Of a stretch of 64,000 bases of DNA, positions 7,647 to 17,174 are shown piece after piece. Source of the stretch: Paenalcaligenes faecalis (lineage in GTDB: Bacteria; Pseudomonadota; Gammaproteobacteria; Burkholderiales; Burkholderiaceae_B); assembly GCF_027557445.1 (NCBI RefSeq), contig NZ_CP106841.1, positions 2,528,001 to 2,592,000 on the forward strand. Direction: 5' to 3'. Position 1 is the stretch's first letter. Every line of letters starts with the position of its first letter. The notes beneath the pieces were generated by a model that saw only the letters and a program-made list of their open reading frames with translations, was not told where the DNA came from and did not search any database. Made by a program: the position numbers and the translations under genes.

Positions 7647-10600
7647 TTAAAACCTAGCATTCATATTGACGTTAAAAGCATTTTGTTTAAGGCCAGAACC
7701 AAACTGACCTTGATACGCAAGCCCCACTGTGGTGTGTTTTGCAATATTAAAGCCTACGTTCGTTTCTAAGACTGCTGCATTTTTACCAATTGGACTACCA
7801 GTCGTTGTAAATGCATTCGAACCCACAAGATTCGCGGTAGAGTGGGGCGTGGTGGTGCCGTAAGCATGGCGCCAGCCAATATCCGCACCTGCTGTAGCTG
7901 AGATTTTACCTAAATCAAATTGAGTCGCTACACGTACCCCAAGCGTTGAGAACAACGTATTCATCGTATCTGTACGTACAGATAACGCTGCGCCGCTGTT
8001 CCCTTTTTCCTTGAGTTTATCCGTACTCACATTAACGTAAGCTAGGTTTGCATAGGGTTCGGCGCTAACACGTTCTGTTAGGCTTGCCTTGTAACCGAGC
8101 TCACCGAACACTTGGAAAGTGCCTGCGTTATATTTTGACGAAAGACTGTCTTGATATCCAGAAAAATGAATGTCTCTTTTCATTTTTAAGTGATGCCACG
8201 TATAGGCGAGGCCTGATTTAAAGGCTAAGTCACCTGACTCAAGCGGCCACTCACGGCCCGCGTAAGTACCGATGGTGTAATTATCACTATCCCCAGATGA
8301 GCCTAGCTCACGCACCTTGAATGTTGACTGGCTATAACCTGCCATCGCACCAAGACGCCATGCCCCATCAACGACGGTATCAAAGCCAGTAAAAAAGCCA
8401 CCCGTTCTTGCGTCTAATTTTGCTGTACTGTCACTTGCTTTTTGATGAGACCATGTCCCAAACCCATAGCCCCAAACGGCAGAGTTAGGATTCGTCTGCG
8501 TCGCGCTCTGTGCCCGATCAGTGCTCGCTACCCGAATAGGACTACCGGTAGGTACCCCTTCAAAAGCCTGTTGTAAGCGCCCCCACGCCGCACTACGGGT
8601 TAGGTGGCTGGCATTCATCAAAGCGCCACTGGTAGAGGCATAGGCCTCACCCGTCAACTGGGGTAAAGCATGACGAACCGTTGAACCATCAGGGTTGGAA
8701 AAGTCTAAAGCGCTAATTAACGTTTGTGTTTGAATCGAGGCGTTACTGGCTGCCGAGCTAAGTGCTAGACCCACATTCCGGCTATTGGCATTTGTGCCGT
8801 ACTGCGAATAAGCGTCTTGATTTCTGGATACCGAAACAGAGTAGGTATTCTCTGTAGAGGTGCTGGCTAGCGCATTCAACGTGGGGGAAGCCAGAGTTGT
8901 GTTCAGCATAGAAAATGAACCGGTTACCGTATCAGCTTGAAGCCATTTATCCGATGTCACTGTAAAGTCATTCTCATAGAAGCCCGGTGACACAGCAACA
9001 GTTAACGCACCGTCAATATCTGCCGCACCATTAACCACTACCTGATTAAATTTCTGTTGATCATTAACGGTAAGCTGAAGCTGCCCAGTCGCTGTTTGCT
9101 TGTAGGCGCCATCAATCGTAATCACGCTATCTATCGTCGTTGGAGCAACCTTACCCTCATTGATAAAAGCCCCATCTGGATTTATCTGATAGGTGCTTGA
9201 GCTTATTAAACTTGCACCTGAAGCAACGTGGGCCTCGTAAATTGCATGATGACCCGAAAACTGGGTAGTACCACCAGCAAGTTGTAAAGACAGATTATTA
9301 AGACCCACGATATTATCGTCGTAAGAGAACTTAAATGCGTTGTCGGCTTGATTGGTTGACTGACCATTCTCGTCGGCTTTTACACCAAAAGTCAGCGCTG
9401 TTAGACGAGGCTTATTATCGTCATCAACCTGGTTATACTGAGACACGACATTACCGCTAAGCTGCGCATTTCCCATGATATTAATGGTATCCACATACGC
9501 ATTTTCAGAGATATAGATCGACGCATCCGTACCAGCTAAACGTCCAGTAATATCTGCCTTTTTAACGAGAGGCCCCATGAGTTCAGATAACATCGGAATC
9601 TGAGTAAATGCGTGTTCACGGATGTAAGAGCCGCGATATTCGATATTATCCCCAAGGGCATTATGTCCAAAATCGAAACTGGCAGCGATACCTTTTGCGC
9701 CCAGCGCCTCTACGTCACCACGATGAGTAAAAGTATGGTCTTTACCGTAAGTGAACATCACACCGCGGCCATTAGTTCCATTAGCATGGACTTGTGTGCC
9801 TGCCAAAATAGTTAATTGATTGCCCTCCCCATCTACACGAATCCCGCCCCCTCCGGCTCCTGCGGATAACAAATCAGCACGTTGCACAATGTCGTTATAA
9901 CTACCATATACATGCAAACCTAAGCCAAGAGTAGCCGTATTATAGGTATTTGCTAAATAGGCTGTGCCATCTTGATTCCGAGCAAAAAAGGGATTGTCAT
10001 TAACTAACTGTTGATGATCTGCATAAACAGAATGACCCCAGAAATTTTTACGGTCTATCGTATAACCGATGTCTTGCAGTATGGCGACCTCTGCTTCCAT
10101 TAAGTTAGTGTAATTACGATAGTTTTGATGGCTCATTAAACTGTTTTTTAACTCCAGATGTGACCAGACAGGCGTATCGAATTTATCTGGCGAACCGTAT
10201 AGCGTAAGAGGTACGCCTGGCATTGCTCCCGCCATAACCTCTTGTACGTGTTTACCGGAAAAATACGCCTTATCCTGCCTTACATCAAAGATATCTTCTG
10301 GTGTGAGCACCTTGCCATCATCATCTGTTTGTTCATTTTCACATGCTGAGCAATAAACAATTTGTCCCGGCTGAGCGACTTGATGGTTATCGTCATAGAG
10401 ATGGTTTTCCCATACAGAAAGCGTATCTGGTATAAAAACTCCTTTTGTTGTTTTTTCAGGATCGATCAAATCATACACTTTGACTTCAGAGGAAATACCC
10501 AACGCATGGGCAACCTCATGGATCACCACGGTTGTCATATCGACTTCGGGAGTTAGCACCACTTGGGAGGGCGTAAACGCAGTCTCTGACCAAGCCATTT

Positions 10601-11039
10601 TGCCCACATCAATAAACCCATGCGCATGTAAACTCAAATCATCAATGGGCTGATTTGTAATGGCAGCATGTACCTGTGTGCCTGCCCCCTCCGTCTCAAC
10701 CACCACCGTACTAAAAGCAGAAGCCCCCTCCTCATCATACGTACCCACATTAATGACGGCAGGATTTTGCCCTGGCACAACCTGTATCAACTCAGCCAAG
10801 TATTCAGCTGCAGAGAAAACTCGATTTTTTTCATCAACACTTAGATTCCAAGTGGAAGGTGTTGGGCTTTTATCTTGCCAACTTAAGGTATATGGACCAT
10901 CTGTTTTCTCAAATATCTTTATTTGAAATATGGGCCTACCATTTTTATCTAAAATAGTTTGAGACTCTTGTGACCAAGAGGGCGAGGAAAATAAAGCACT
11001 AACCAGTAGTGACAGCGTTGATACAGTTTTATATTTCAT
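7647..11039 (-). CDS. autotransporter with leishmanolysin-like metalloprotease passenger
   Basis: A 1130-aa type V secreted protein. A Sec signal (about residues 1-23, PSWS) is followed by a passenger with a zinc-protease signature HEVAHALG (H174, E175, H178). A distant SHLELKNSLMS block then supplies a candidate third ligand H294 and Met-turn M302. This spacing (HExxHxxG, about 115 residues, then HxE..N.LM) resembles M8 leishmanolysin rather than HExxHxxGxxH metzincins. A beta-helical stretch follows (about 340-750), then an autotransporter barrel (about 860-1130) ending in F, the usual outer-membrane signature. It is a single-gene unit. The protease function is inferred from the motif only. 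Confidence 0.85.
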   Translation of the reverse strand: MKYKTVSTLSLLVSALFSSPSWSQESQTILDKNGRPIFQIKIFEKTDGPYTLSWQDKSPTPSTWNLSVDEKNRVFSAAEYLAELIQVVPGQNPAVINVGTYDEEGASAFSTVVVETEGAGTQVHAAITNQPIDDLSLHAHGFIDVGKMAWSETAFTPSQVVLTPEVDMTTVVIHEVAHALGISSEVKVYDLIDPEKTTKGVFIPDTLSVWENHLYDDNHQVAQPGQIVYCSACENEQTDDDGKVLTPEDIFDVRQDKAYFSGKHVQEVMAGAMPGVPLTLYGSPDKFDTPVWSHLELKNSLMSHQNYRNYTNLMEAEVAILQDIGYTIDRKNFWGHSVYADHQQLVNDNPFFARNQDGTAYLANTYNTATLGLGLHVYGSYNDIVQRADLLSAGAGGGGIRVDGEGNQLTILAGTQVHANGTNGRGVMFTYGKDHTFTHRGDVEALGAKGIAASFDFGHNALGDNIEYRGSYIREHAFTQIPMLSELMGPLVKKADITGRLAGTDASIYISENAYVDTINIMGNAQLSGNVVSQYNQVDDDNKPRLTALTFGVKADENGQSTNQADNAFKFSYDDNIVGLNNLSLQLAGGTTQFSGHHAIYEAHVASGASLISSSTYQINPDGAFINEGKVAPTTIDSVITIDGAYKQTATGQLQLTVNDQQKFNQVVVNGAADIDGALTVAVSPGFYENDFTVTSDKWLQADTVTGSFSMLNTTLASPTLNALASTSTENTYSVSVSRNQDAYSQYGTNANSRNVGLALSSAASNASIQTQTLISALDFSNPDGSTVRHALPQLTGEAYASTSGALMNASHLTRSAAWGRLQQAFEGVPTGSPIRVASTDRAQSATQTNPNSAVWGYGFGTWSHQKASDSTAKLDARTGGFFTGFDTVVDGAWRLGAMAGYSQSTFKVRELGSSGDSDNYTIGTYAGREWPLESGDLAFKSGLAYTWHHLKMKRDIHFSGYQDSLSSKYNAGTFQVFGELGYKASLTERVSAEPYANLAYVNVSTDKLKEKGNSGAALSVRTDTMNTLFSTLGVRVATQFDLGKISATAGADIGWRHAYGTTTPHSTANLVGSNAFTTTGSPIGKNAAVLETNVGFNIAKHTTVGLAYQGQFGSGLKQNAFNVNMNARF

Positions 11040-11202
11040 GAGATAGCACTTTTAAAGAGAGCCATGCAATCACCAAGCCACAGCCAGTTACAGAATGAGA
11101 TACTTAGCAATTATTGCCTGTATCATCGATACTGAATATCCCTGTAATTGGTGATTTAACCCCCTCTTTGGACAATAGTGATAAGAGTGCCTAGACTAGC
11201 TG

Positions 11203-11219
11203 ATCCGGACTACAATCCG
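11203..11219. other. small inverted repeat upstream of the TRAP operon
   Basis: CCGGA and TCCGG flank CTACAA in the 226-bp region between the autotransporter start and the dctP start. It may be an operator or a leader hairpin for either divergent gene. Nothing else distinct was seen in this gap. Confidence 0.3.
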
Positions 11220-11265
11220 GTATATTGACAACTTATGTTAAATGTCTAGCAGCAGGAGACTTCGG

Positions 11266-12246
11266 ATGCTTTCCCTATTTAAAAAATACGCTTTGCTTTT
11301 GATCTGTGGAGCCGCCTTATTTAGCGGCACGCTTCAGGCCAGAGATTTCACCTTTGCAATGGCGATACCAGCCGAATCTCATTATGGTGCTGCTGCTGAG
11401 GCATTCAAATCCACCTTTGAGCGCCTCTCAAATCAAACGCATCGTATTCACATTAAACCCAATGGCATGTTAGGTAGTGAGCGCGAAGTCCTAGAAAGCT
11501 TACAAATCGGTGCTGTTGATTTCACGATTTCATCAACTGGGCCAGTAGGCGGTTTTGTCCCAGAAACCTATGTGCTCGACTTACCTTTTCTATTCCATGA
11601 TTATGACCATGCCAGACAGGTTCTAGGCACAGAGGTAGGCCAACAACTTTTACGTGCCTTTGATGCCAAAGACATCAAGGCCTTAGGCTGGGGCGAAAAT
11701 GGTTTCAGGCATATCACTAACTCGACCAAAGCCATTCATAACCCTGCCGATTTAAAAGGCTTAAAAATCCGCACCCAAGAAAATGATATTCACCTTAGTG
11801 CTTTTAAAGCTTTAGGTGCTGCCCCGACCCCAATGGCATGGCACGAAGTGTTTACTGCTCTACAACAAGGCACCATTGATGGTCAAGAAAACCCCATGGC
11901 TATTTTTGTATCCACCAAAATTTGGGAGGTACAAAAACACGCCACCTTATCGGGTCACTTTTATTCTCCTGCTGTCATTCTGATGTCTAAAATTCATTGG
12001 GATAACTTCAGTGCCGAAGAAAAAGAATGGGTACAGCAAGCCACCCTTGCCGCCATCAAAGCAAACCATGACTTTGTAGACCAAAAAGAAGCCGAAGGCC
12101 TCGCCATCCTAAAAGAAAAAGGGATGCAGGTCGTTGATTCCATCGATAAGACCGCATTTGCTCAGGCCGCCAGCCCTGCCTACGAGGCATTCAAAGCAAA
12201 ATACGATACAACCTTGCTAGAACAAATTCAGGCCACTCAGCCCTAA
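11266..12246 (+). CDS. dctP: TRAP transporter solute-binding protein (DctP family)
   Basis: A 326-aa periplasmic binding protein. The ATG at 11266 is chosen because AGGAGA lies 6 bases upstream and it gives a clean signal peptide (MLSLFKKYALLLICG to TLQA). An upstream in-frame ATG at 11242 would add eight charged residues before it. Family blocks include GMLGSEREVLESLQIGAVDFT and the signature LKIRTQENDIHLSAFKALGAAPTPMA. The arginine in IRTQ usually forms a salt bridge to a carboxylate of the ligand, so an organic acid is likely. It is the first gene of a dctPQM set. Confidence 0.92.
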   Translation: MLSLFKKYALLLICGAALFSGTLQARDFTFAMAIPAESHYGAAAEAFKSTFERLSNQTHRIHIKPNGMLGSEREVLESLQIGAVDFTISSTGPVGGFVPETYVLDLPFLFHDYDHARQVLGTEVGQQLLRAFDAKDIKALGWGENGFRHITNSTKAIHNPADLKGLKIRTQENDIHLSAFKALGAAPTPMAWHEVFTALQQGTIDGQENPMAIFVSTKIWEVQKHATLSGHFYSPAVILMSKIHWDNFSAEEKEWVQQATLAAIKANHDFVDQKEAEGLAILKEKGMQVVDSIDKTAFAQAASPAYEAFKAKYDTTLLEQIQATQP

Positions 12247-12252
12247 ACCATC

Positions 12253-12735
12253 ATGTCTAAACGCATTGTCGCCATCTGCGAGGGTCTCATCGCCCTCACG
12301 CATGGCTTGGCTGCTTTATTACTTGTGATCGCCACTCTTTTAGTTTTTATTCAAGTTATCACGCGCTTTGTTTTTAATGACCCCGCCACGTGGACAGAGG
12401 TTACAGCGCGAGCTGTGGTGATTTGGATGGTTTTCTTAGCCGCTGGAGCAGCTTTTAGAACCGGAGCCATGTTAGCTCTAGATCTACTGCACGCGCTTTT
12501 ACCCCAGTCTATGCAACGTGTACTCATGGGGCTCATTAGCCTGTTAACCCTGCTCTTTCTCTGTGTTTTGGTCTGGTACGGTTACCTCATGACAGTACGT
12601 GTCCATGCACAAACGGTTGCTTTACTTGGTATTCCTACGTCATGGCTATATGCTGCCATCCCAGTGGGTGCGGGCTTAGCTATACCTGGGGTTATATTGC
12701 ACTACTTTCGCCCTACGCCAAAGGCTAACGTATGA
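12253..12735 (+). CDS. dctQ: TRAP transporter small permease (DctQ family)
   Basis: A 160-aa membrane protein with four hydrophobic segments and the DctQ core around TWTEVTARAVVIWMVFLAAGAAFR. It forms the small membrane subunit that pairs with DctM. The ATG is 6 bp after the dctP stop, and the 3' end overlaps dctM by 4 bases, so the three genes form one operon. Confidence 0.9.
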   Translation: MSKRIVAICEGLIALTHGLAALLLVIATLLVFIQVITRFVFNDPATWTEVTARAVVIWMVFLAAGAAFRTGAMLALDLLHALLPQSMQRVLMGLISLLTLLFLCVLVWYGYLMTVRVHAQTVALLGIPTSWLYAAIPVGAGLAIPGVILHYFRPTPKANV

Positions 12736-14006
12736 ATGTGGCCTTAATCAGCACCTTAGCACTGCTTTTTCTCTTGTCGGTTCCCATTGCTGTTTCCATT
12801 GGTCTGGCCTCTATCACAGGCATTCATTTTTTTAGTCATCTGCCTTTACAGGTAGTGGCACAAAAAATGGTTGGTGGCTTAGACAGCTTTCCTCTATTAG
12901 CCGTGCCTTTTTTTATTCTGGCAGGACAACTGATGAGTCATGGTGGCGTCTCACAACGGCTAGTGAATTTCGCAATCAGTCTTATTGGTCATCGACAAGG
13001 TGGTTTAGCCAGCGCTTGCATTCTCACCTGCATGATTTTTGCAGCCATTTCAGGCTCCTCTGTTGCCACGACCTTTGCTGTTGGGGCGATCTTAATTCCA
13101 GCGATGGCTAAAAATGGCTATCCCTTGCCCGTTGCAGCAGCAATCCAAGCGTCCTCTGCCGAATTAGGGGTGATTATTCCCCCTTCAGTGCCCATGATTT
13201 TATATGCCATTTCCACTGAGAACTCGGTACGACAAATGTTTATAGCAGGCATAGGCCCCGGTCTACTTATTGCCATCGCCTTATTAGTCATGGTGCAGAT
13301 TTGGTGTCGCCTCAAAGGCTATGGGCTGCACGACAAACCCGTTACCACATCGGTTTGGGCTGCTTTCCTGAAGGCCTTTTGGGCCTTGTTATTGCCTGTT
13401 ATTGTGATTGGCGGTATCTATGGTGGTGTGTTCACACCCACAGAAGCCGCTGCCGTATCTGCTGTATATGCTTTTTTTATCGGGGTCTTTGTCTATAAAG
13501 AACTGTCTTTTCGAGACCTACCCATGGTGTTCAAATCCGCTGTTCTGACGACCAGCACCATTATGCTGATTATTGCTGCCGCTAGCTTATTCTCCTTTCT
13601 GATCGGGGTATCAGGAATAGCGGCTACCGTAGGGGATTGGACTCGCGACAATTTTAATCATAAATGGTCATTTTTGCTCTTTGTGAATGGTTTGCTTTTT
13701 TTAGTGGGTATGTTCATAGAGACCTCTGCCGCCATTCTCATTTTAGCTCCCATCTTGGCTCCTATTGCCGTCTCTTATGGCGTAGATCCCATCCATTTCG
13801 GCATCATTATTATTGTTAATTTAGCCATGGGAATGATTACGCCCCCCCTAGGCGTTAATTTATTCGCTGCCGCTAGCGTCGCTAACATTCGGGTAATGGC
13901 TATGTTTAAGCCTCTGCTCGTGCCTGTGTGTACCTTAATTGCTGCCCTAGCCTTTATCACCTATCTGCCTATCATTTCCCTCTGGCTACGCGATTTATCT
14001 TTATAG
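12732..14006 (+). CDS. dctM: TRAP transporter large permease (DctM family)
   Basis: A 424-aa polytopic protein of the usual DctM length. Conserved blocks include SFPLLAVPFFILAGQLMSHGG, ASSAELGVIIPPSVPMILY and the C-terminal MITPPLGVNLFAAASVA. It is the ion-coupled transport subunit of the dctPQM system, which uses a sodium or proton gradient rather than ATP. Its ATG overlaps the dctQ stop. The substrate is not evident; no catabolic gene is adjacent on this strand. Confidence 0.93.
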   Translation: MNVALISTLALLFLLSVPIAVSIGLASITGIHFFSHLPLQVVAQKMVGGLDSFPLLAVPFFILAGQLMSHGGVSQRLVNFAISLIGHRQGGLASACILTCMIFAAISGSSVATTFAVGAILIPAMAKNGYPLPVAAAIQASSAELGVIIPPSVPMILYAISTENSVRQMFIAGIGPGLLIAIALLVMVQIWCRLKGYGLHDKPVTTSVWAAFLKAFWALLLPVIVIGGIYGGVFTPTEAAAVSAVYAFFIGVFVYKELSFRDLPMVFKSAVLTTSTIMLIIAAASLFSFLIGVSGIAATVGDWTRDNFNHKWSFLLFVNGLLFLVGMFIETSAAILILAPILAPIAVSYGVDPIHFGIIIIVNLAMGMITPPLGVNLFAAASVANIRVMAMFKPLLVPVCTLIAALAFITYLPIISLWLRDLSL

Positions 14007-14059
14007 CTTTGACGTTTTCTTGACGTTTTTCTCAGTTTTTATTGATGCTCTGCCCGCTA

Positions 14060-14074
14060 CGATGCTACGCATCG
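14060..14074 (+). other. hairpin in the dctM-phosphatase gap
   Basis: CGATGC and GCATCG flank TAC, followed by CGCTACGTTTTAGCGACTTTTTAG. This could be a weak terminator for the TRAP operon or a leader structure for the next gene. The rest of this 104-bp gap holds T-rich repeats of TTGACGTTTT. Confidence 0.35.
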
Positions 14075-14110
14075 CGCTACGTTTTAGCGACTTTTTAGTG
14101 ATGCGGGCTT

Positions 14111-16066
14111 ATGTATACTCAACTCCTCTTTTTTACCCTCGCTAGTTTTTGTCTTTTTACGCTTAGCCGTATTGCCCTAATGCTCTGGCAGCATCAGCGT
14201 GTACGCGCAGTAACAGGCTGGCGACCACTATTGCTAGGGGGCGTACGTATTGATGCCCATTTGATTGCGGCATTTACCGCTTTGCCTTGGCTATTTGCCC
14301 CTTGGCTAGATGACGTGACATTCGTACACCATTTACTGGCCGTGTATCTCTCTGCGGTGTGGGGGTTGTTTGTACTTCTGGAGGTGTCTACCCCTCAATT
14401 TATTATTGAGTATGACACGCGCCCAAATCGATTGTATGTGGATTACCTAAAACACCCACGTGAAGTCTTTGGCATGCTTTGGAAAGGCTACAAATTCGTG
14501 ATTTTTAGTGGTGTATTTCTCTTAACACTCAGTACAGCAGCTGTATTTGTCTACTTATCCACCCATACCCAAAGCCTGTTTACTGCGAATTGGGTCGTTG
14601 CCATTGTCACCAGTATATTAAGCGCCCTCGTTTTATTCGGCATAATTCGCGGCACATTACGTCATCGCCCGATCAACCCCTCTACCGTGGCTTTTTGTGG
14701 TGATGCAATGGTTAACACATTGGCATTGAATGGCTTATATAGCGTACTTTATGCCATTTATTGCATAAAAAACGAGCGCTCTGCCGAGCAAAGCTACGGC
14801 ACAATGCCCGTGGAGAAAATGCTTCATTTAATTGGGAAAAGTGCAAAAATTGATATAAATCAAGACCTAAGATTGCCCACCTTGCATCATCAATCCCCTA
14901 CCCATGCTGTGAATAAGCCAAAAAATATTGTACTAATCGTAGAAGAAAGTTTAGGGGCTCAGTACGTGGGAAATCTACAGGGTGCAGGCCTCACCCCCTA
15001 TCTGGATCAATTATCAGCAGAGGCATGGAATTTTACCCGCGCCTATGCCACAGGGACTCGCTCTGTACGTGGCCTTGAGGCCATCTCCGCAGGCTTTCCG
15101 CCTACGATTTCAGATGCAGCGGTACGATTATCTGGAGCCCAGTCCCGCTTTTTCACCTTAGCTCAATTGCTAAATCAACAAGGCTATACCTCGCGTTTTA
15201 TCTATGGGGGTGAGTCACACTTTGATAATATGAAAAGTTTTTTCTTAGGAAATGGCTTTACAGAGCTGCATGATCAGCCCACCTTTCAAAACCCCGCATT
15301 TACCGGAACCTGGGGCGTCAGTGATGAGGACATGTTTAACAAGCTTCATGACCTACTGAGCAACCGAAAAGATACAGACGCCCCCACCTTGAGCCTCGCT
15401 TTTTCTGTTAGCAACCACTCCCCTTGGGAATACCCCGAAGGTCGTATTGATCCTATAGGTGAACCCGCTTCGGTAGAAAACACAGTGCGATACGCCGATT
15501 GGGCCTTAGGTCAGTTTTTTGCTAAAGCACGCCATAGCGACTATTGGGATGACACGCTCTTTTTAGTCGTCGCGGACCACGATGCCCGAGTCGGAGGCAA
15601 AAGCCTAATCCCTGTACGTCATTTTCATATACCGGCACTAATTCTGGGCGGAGGCATTGCGCCTCGTCGGGACGACCGTATTATTAGTCAAATTGACTTA
15701 CCCGTCACTCTCTTGTCCTTAGCAGGCATTCATGCGGCCCACCCAATGATTGGTCATGATTTGACCCAAGCCGAGTCGGGAGGACGCGCCATGATGCAAT
15801 ATGGGGATAATTACGGCTACCTTAAAAATGATCTATTAACAGTGCTAGAGCCGTTACGTGAACCTAGCCAATGGCGCTATACCGCGCCCGAAAACTACGA
15901 GCCATGTGCCATTAATGCTGACATAGTAGAGGAAAGTCTGGCTCATGCTTTGTGGCCCCATTGGGCCTATCAACAGGGGGCCCATAGTCTGCCCCATCTA
16001 TTGAAAAATAACCGGCTTACTCCTGCGACACCTGTAACCGATAGCCCCGCCCATGCAACGTCTTAA
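14111..16066 (+). CDS. LTA synthase/OpgB-like membrane phosphatase (sulfatase fold)
   Basis: A 651-aa inner-membrane protein. About five N-terminal membrane helices (residues 1-185) precede a periplasmic alkaline-phosphatase-superfamily domain. Metal-site and nucleophile blocks are IVLIVEESLGAQYVG and ATGTRSVRGLEA (T314/T316, the likely nucleophile region), with later metal ligands in LVVADHDARVGG. Such enzymes transfer phosphoglycerol or phosphoethanolamine from phospholipids to glycans or lipids outside the cytoplasm. OpgB-type modification of periplasmic glucans is a plausible role, supported by dgkA 0.7 kb away, since the reaction releases diacylglycerol. The last 50 bases overlap the convergent response-regulator gene. 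Confidence 0.82.
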   Translation: MYTQLLFFTLASFCLFTLSRIALMLWQHQRVRAVTGWRPLLLGGVRIDAHLIAAFTALPWLFAPWLDDVTFVHHLLAVYLSAVWGLFVLLEVSTPQFIIEYDTRPNRLYVDYLKHPREVFGMLWKGYKFVIFSGVFLLTLSTAAVFVYLSTHTQSLFTANWVVAIVTSILSALVLFGIIRGTLRHRPINPSTVAFCGDAMVNTLALNGLYSVLYAIYCIKNERSAEQSYGTMPVEKMLHLIGKSAKIDINQDLRLPTLHHQSPTHAVNKPKNIVLIVEESLGAQYVGNLQGAGLTPYLDQLSAEAWNFTRAYATGTRSVRGLEAISAGFPPTISDAAVRLSGAQSRFFTLAQLLNQQGYTSRFIYGGESHFDNMKSFFLGNGFTELHDQPTFQNPAFTGTWGVSDEDMFNKLHDLLSNRKDTDAPTLSLAFSVSNHSPWEYPEGRIDPIGEPASVENTVRYADWALGQFFAKARHSDYWDDTLFLVVADHDARVGGKSLIPVRHFHIPALILGGGIAPRRDDRIISQIDLPVTLLSLAGIHAAHPMIGHDLTQAESGGRAMMQYGDNYGYLKNDLLTVLEPLREPSQWRYTAPENYEPCAINADIVEESLAHALWPHWAYQQGAHSLPHLLKNNRLTPATPVTDSPAHATS

Positions 16067-16709
16067 TTAAGGGGTCCCCTAACGCGTCCTGTAACTGTTT
16101 ACGCAGTAAATACACATGCGTGCGCAGGGTTTGAGACTCGACCTCTTTATCCCCCCAGAGCAGCTGACTAATTTGATCGTAAGTCACCATCTGGGGGTAG
16201 GCGCGCATAAGCAACTGCATAATGTCGGCAGACCGCCCAGACAGTAATAAGGACTTATCACCTAACGTGCATTCCAACGTACCAGGCTGATAAGTCAATG
16301 GCCCGGCCCGTAATAAATGACCCTGTACTTGCTGAGCGCTACGGCGATGTAGCGATTGAATACGCATAGCTAATTCACGTAAGTGAAAAGGCTTCACCAA
16401 ATAATCATCTGCCCCATGCTCAAAACCGGTTGCTTTGTCTTCAATTTGATCTTTAGCCGTCATCAAGATAATGGGTGCACTGCTGCCCAAATCCTTACGT
16501 ATGCGTTGGCATAAGGTAAAGCCAGACACCCCTGGCAACATCACATCCAACACAATGACGTCATACTCATTCGTCGCTAATAAATGCAAGGCGACTAAAC
16601 CGTCCTGTGCAAAGTCGAGAACATACTCATCACTTTCAAAGAACTCTGCCAAGTTAGCGCTTAAATCAGCATTGTCTTCTACAATCAATAAACGTATGAC
16701 GTCCCGCAT
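16017..16709 (-). CDS. OmpR/PhoB-type response regulator, orphan
   Basis: A 230-aa two-domain regulator. The receiver (1-120) has the acidic pocket (LLIVEDNADL), the phospho-acceptor Asp in VIVLDVMLPG and the KPFH lysine. The C-terminal winged helix contains TLRTHVYLLRKQL and TLHGRGYRL, the DNA-recognition region. No histidine kinase gene is adjacent, which is unusual for this family. It is convergent with and overlaps the phosphatase gene, and divergent from dgkA with a 35-bp gap, so it may control one or both. Confidence 0.9.
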   Translation of the reverse strand: MRDVIRLLIVEDNADLSANLAEFFESDEYVLDFAQDGLVALHLLATNEYDVIVLDVMLPGVSGFTLCQRIRKDLGSSAPIILMTAKDQIEDKATGFEHGADDYLVKPFHLRELAMRIQSLHRRSAQQVQGHLLRAGPLTYQPGTLECTLGDKSLLLSGRSADIMQLLMRAYPQMVTYDQISQLLWGDKEVESQTLRTHVYLLRKQLQDALGDPLIKTLHGRGYRLQVSQE

Positions 16710-16744
16710 TCCGATTCCTTTTATTCAACGATAGAGATAGTTTA

Positions 16745-17134
16745 ATGGATAGATCCTCCCTTTCTACATTTAAAAGCCGTGGCGGTATAAAACGGGTCGT
16801 GAATGCTTTCGGCTATTCCTTAAAAGGACTACGTGCCGCCCTGCGACACGAAGCCGCTTTTAGACAAGAATGCGCTTTAGCTCTGATCTTATTCCCCTCT
16901 GCATTTTGGTTAGGGCGTAACGCCGTAGAGATTTTCCTACTGTGTTTTACCGTCTTACTTGTATTGATCGTGGAACTCATCAACAGCGCCATTGAAGCGC
17001 TGGCAGATGCAATCAGCCTTGAACACCATCCACTCTTGGGTCGAGCCAAAGATATTGGTAGTGCCGCCGTGCTCCTATGCTTACTCACCACAGGTGCATG
17101 GTGGGCTTATGTAATCATTGACCGCTTTTTTTGA
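16745..17134 (+). CDS. dgkA: diacylglycerol kinase DgkA
   Basis: A 129-aa protein of the prokaryotic DgkA family with three membrane helices. Conserved blocks are LRHEAAFRQECALALILFP and VELINSAIEALADAIS; the glutamates in these blocks bind Mg-ATP. It phosphorylates diacylglycerol to phosphatidic acid at the inner membrane, so recycling lipid left after phosphoglycerol transfer to periplasmic glucans. The nearby OpgB-like gene fits this cycle. Confidence 0.93.
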   Translation: MDRSSLSTFKSRGGIKRVVNAFGYSLKGLRAALRHEAAFRQECALALILFPSAFWLGRNAVEIFLLCFTVLLVLIVELINSAIEALADAISLEHHPLLGRAKDIGSAAVLLCLLTTGAWWAYVIIDRFF

Positions 17135-17174
17135 CTAAAGACGTACACTAACTACAAGGAGCCTTTAGCTAATC

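Noticed and set aside
14007-14110. Small gene or mobile element remnant between dctM and the phosphatase gene.
   Set aside because: Only T-rich short repeats and a small hairpin are visible; no frame with a ribosome site.
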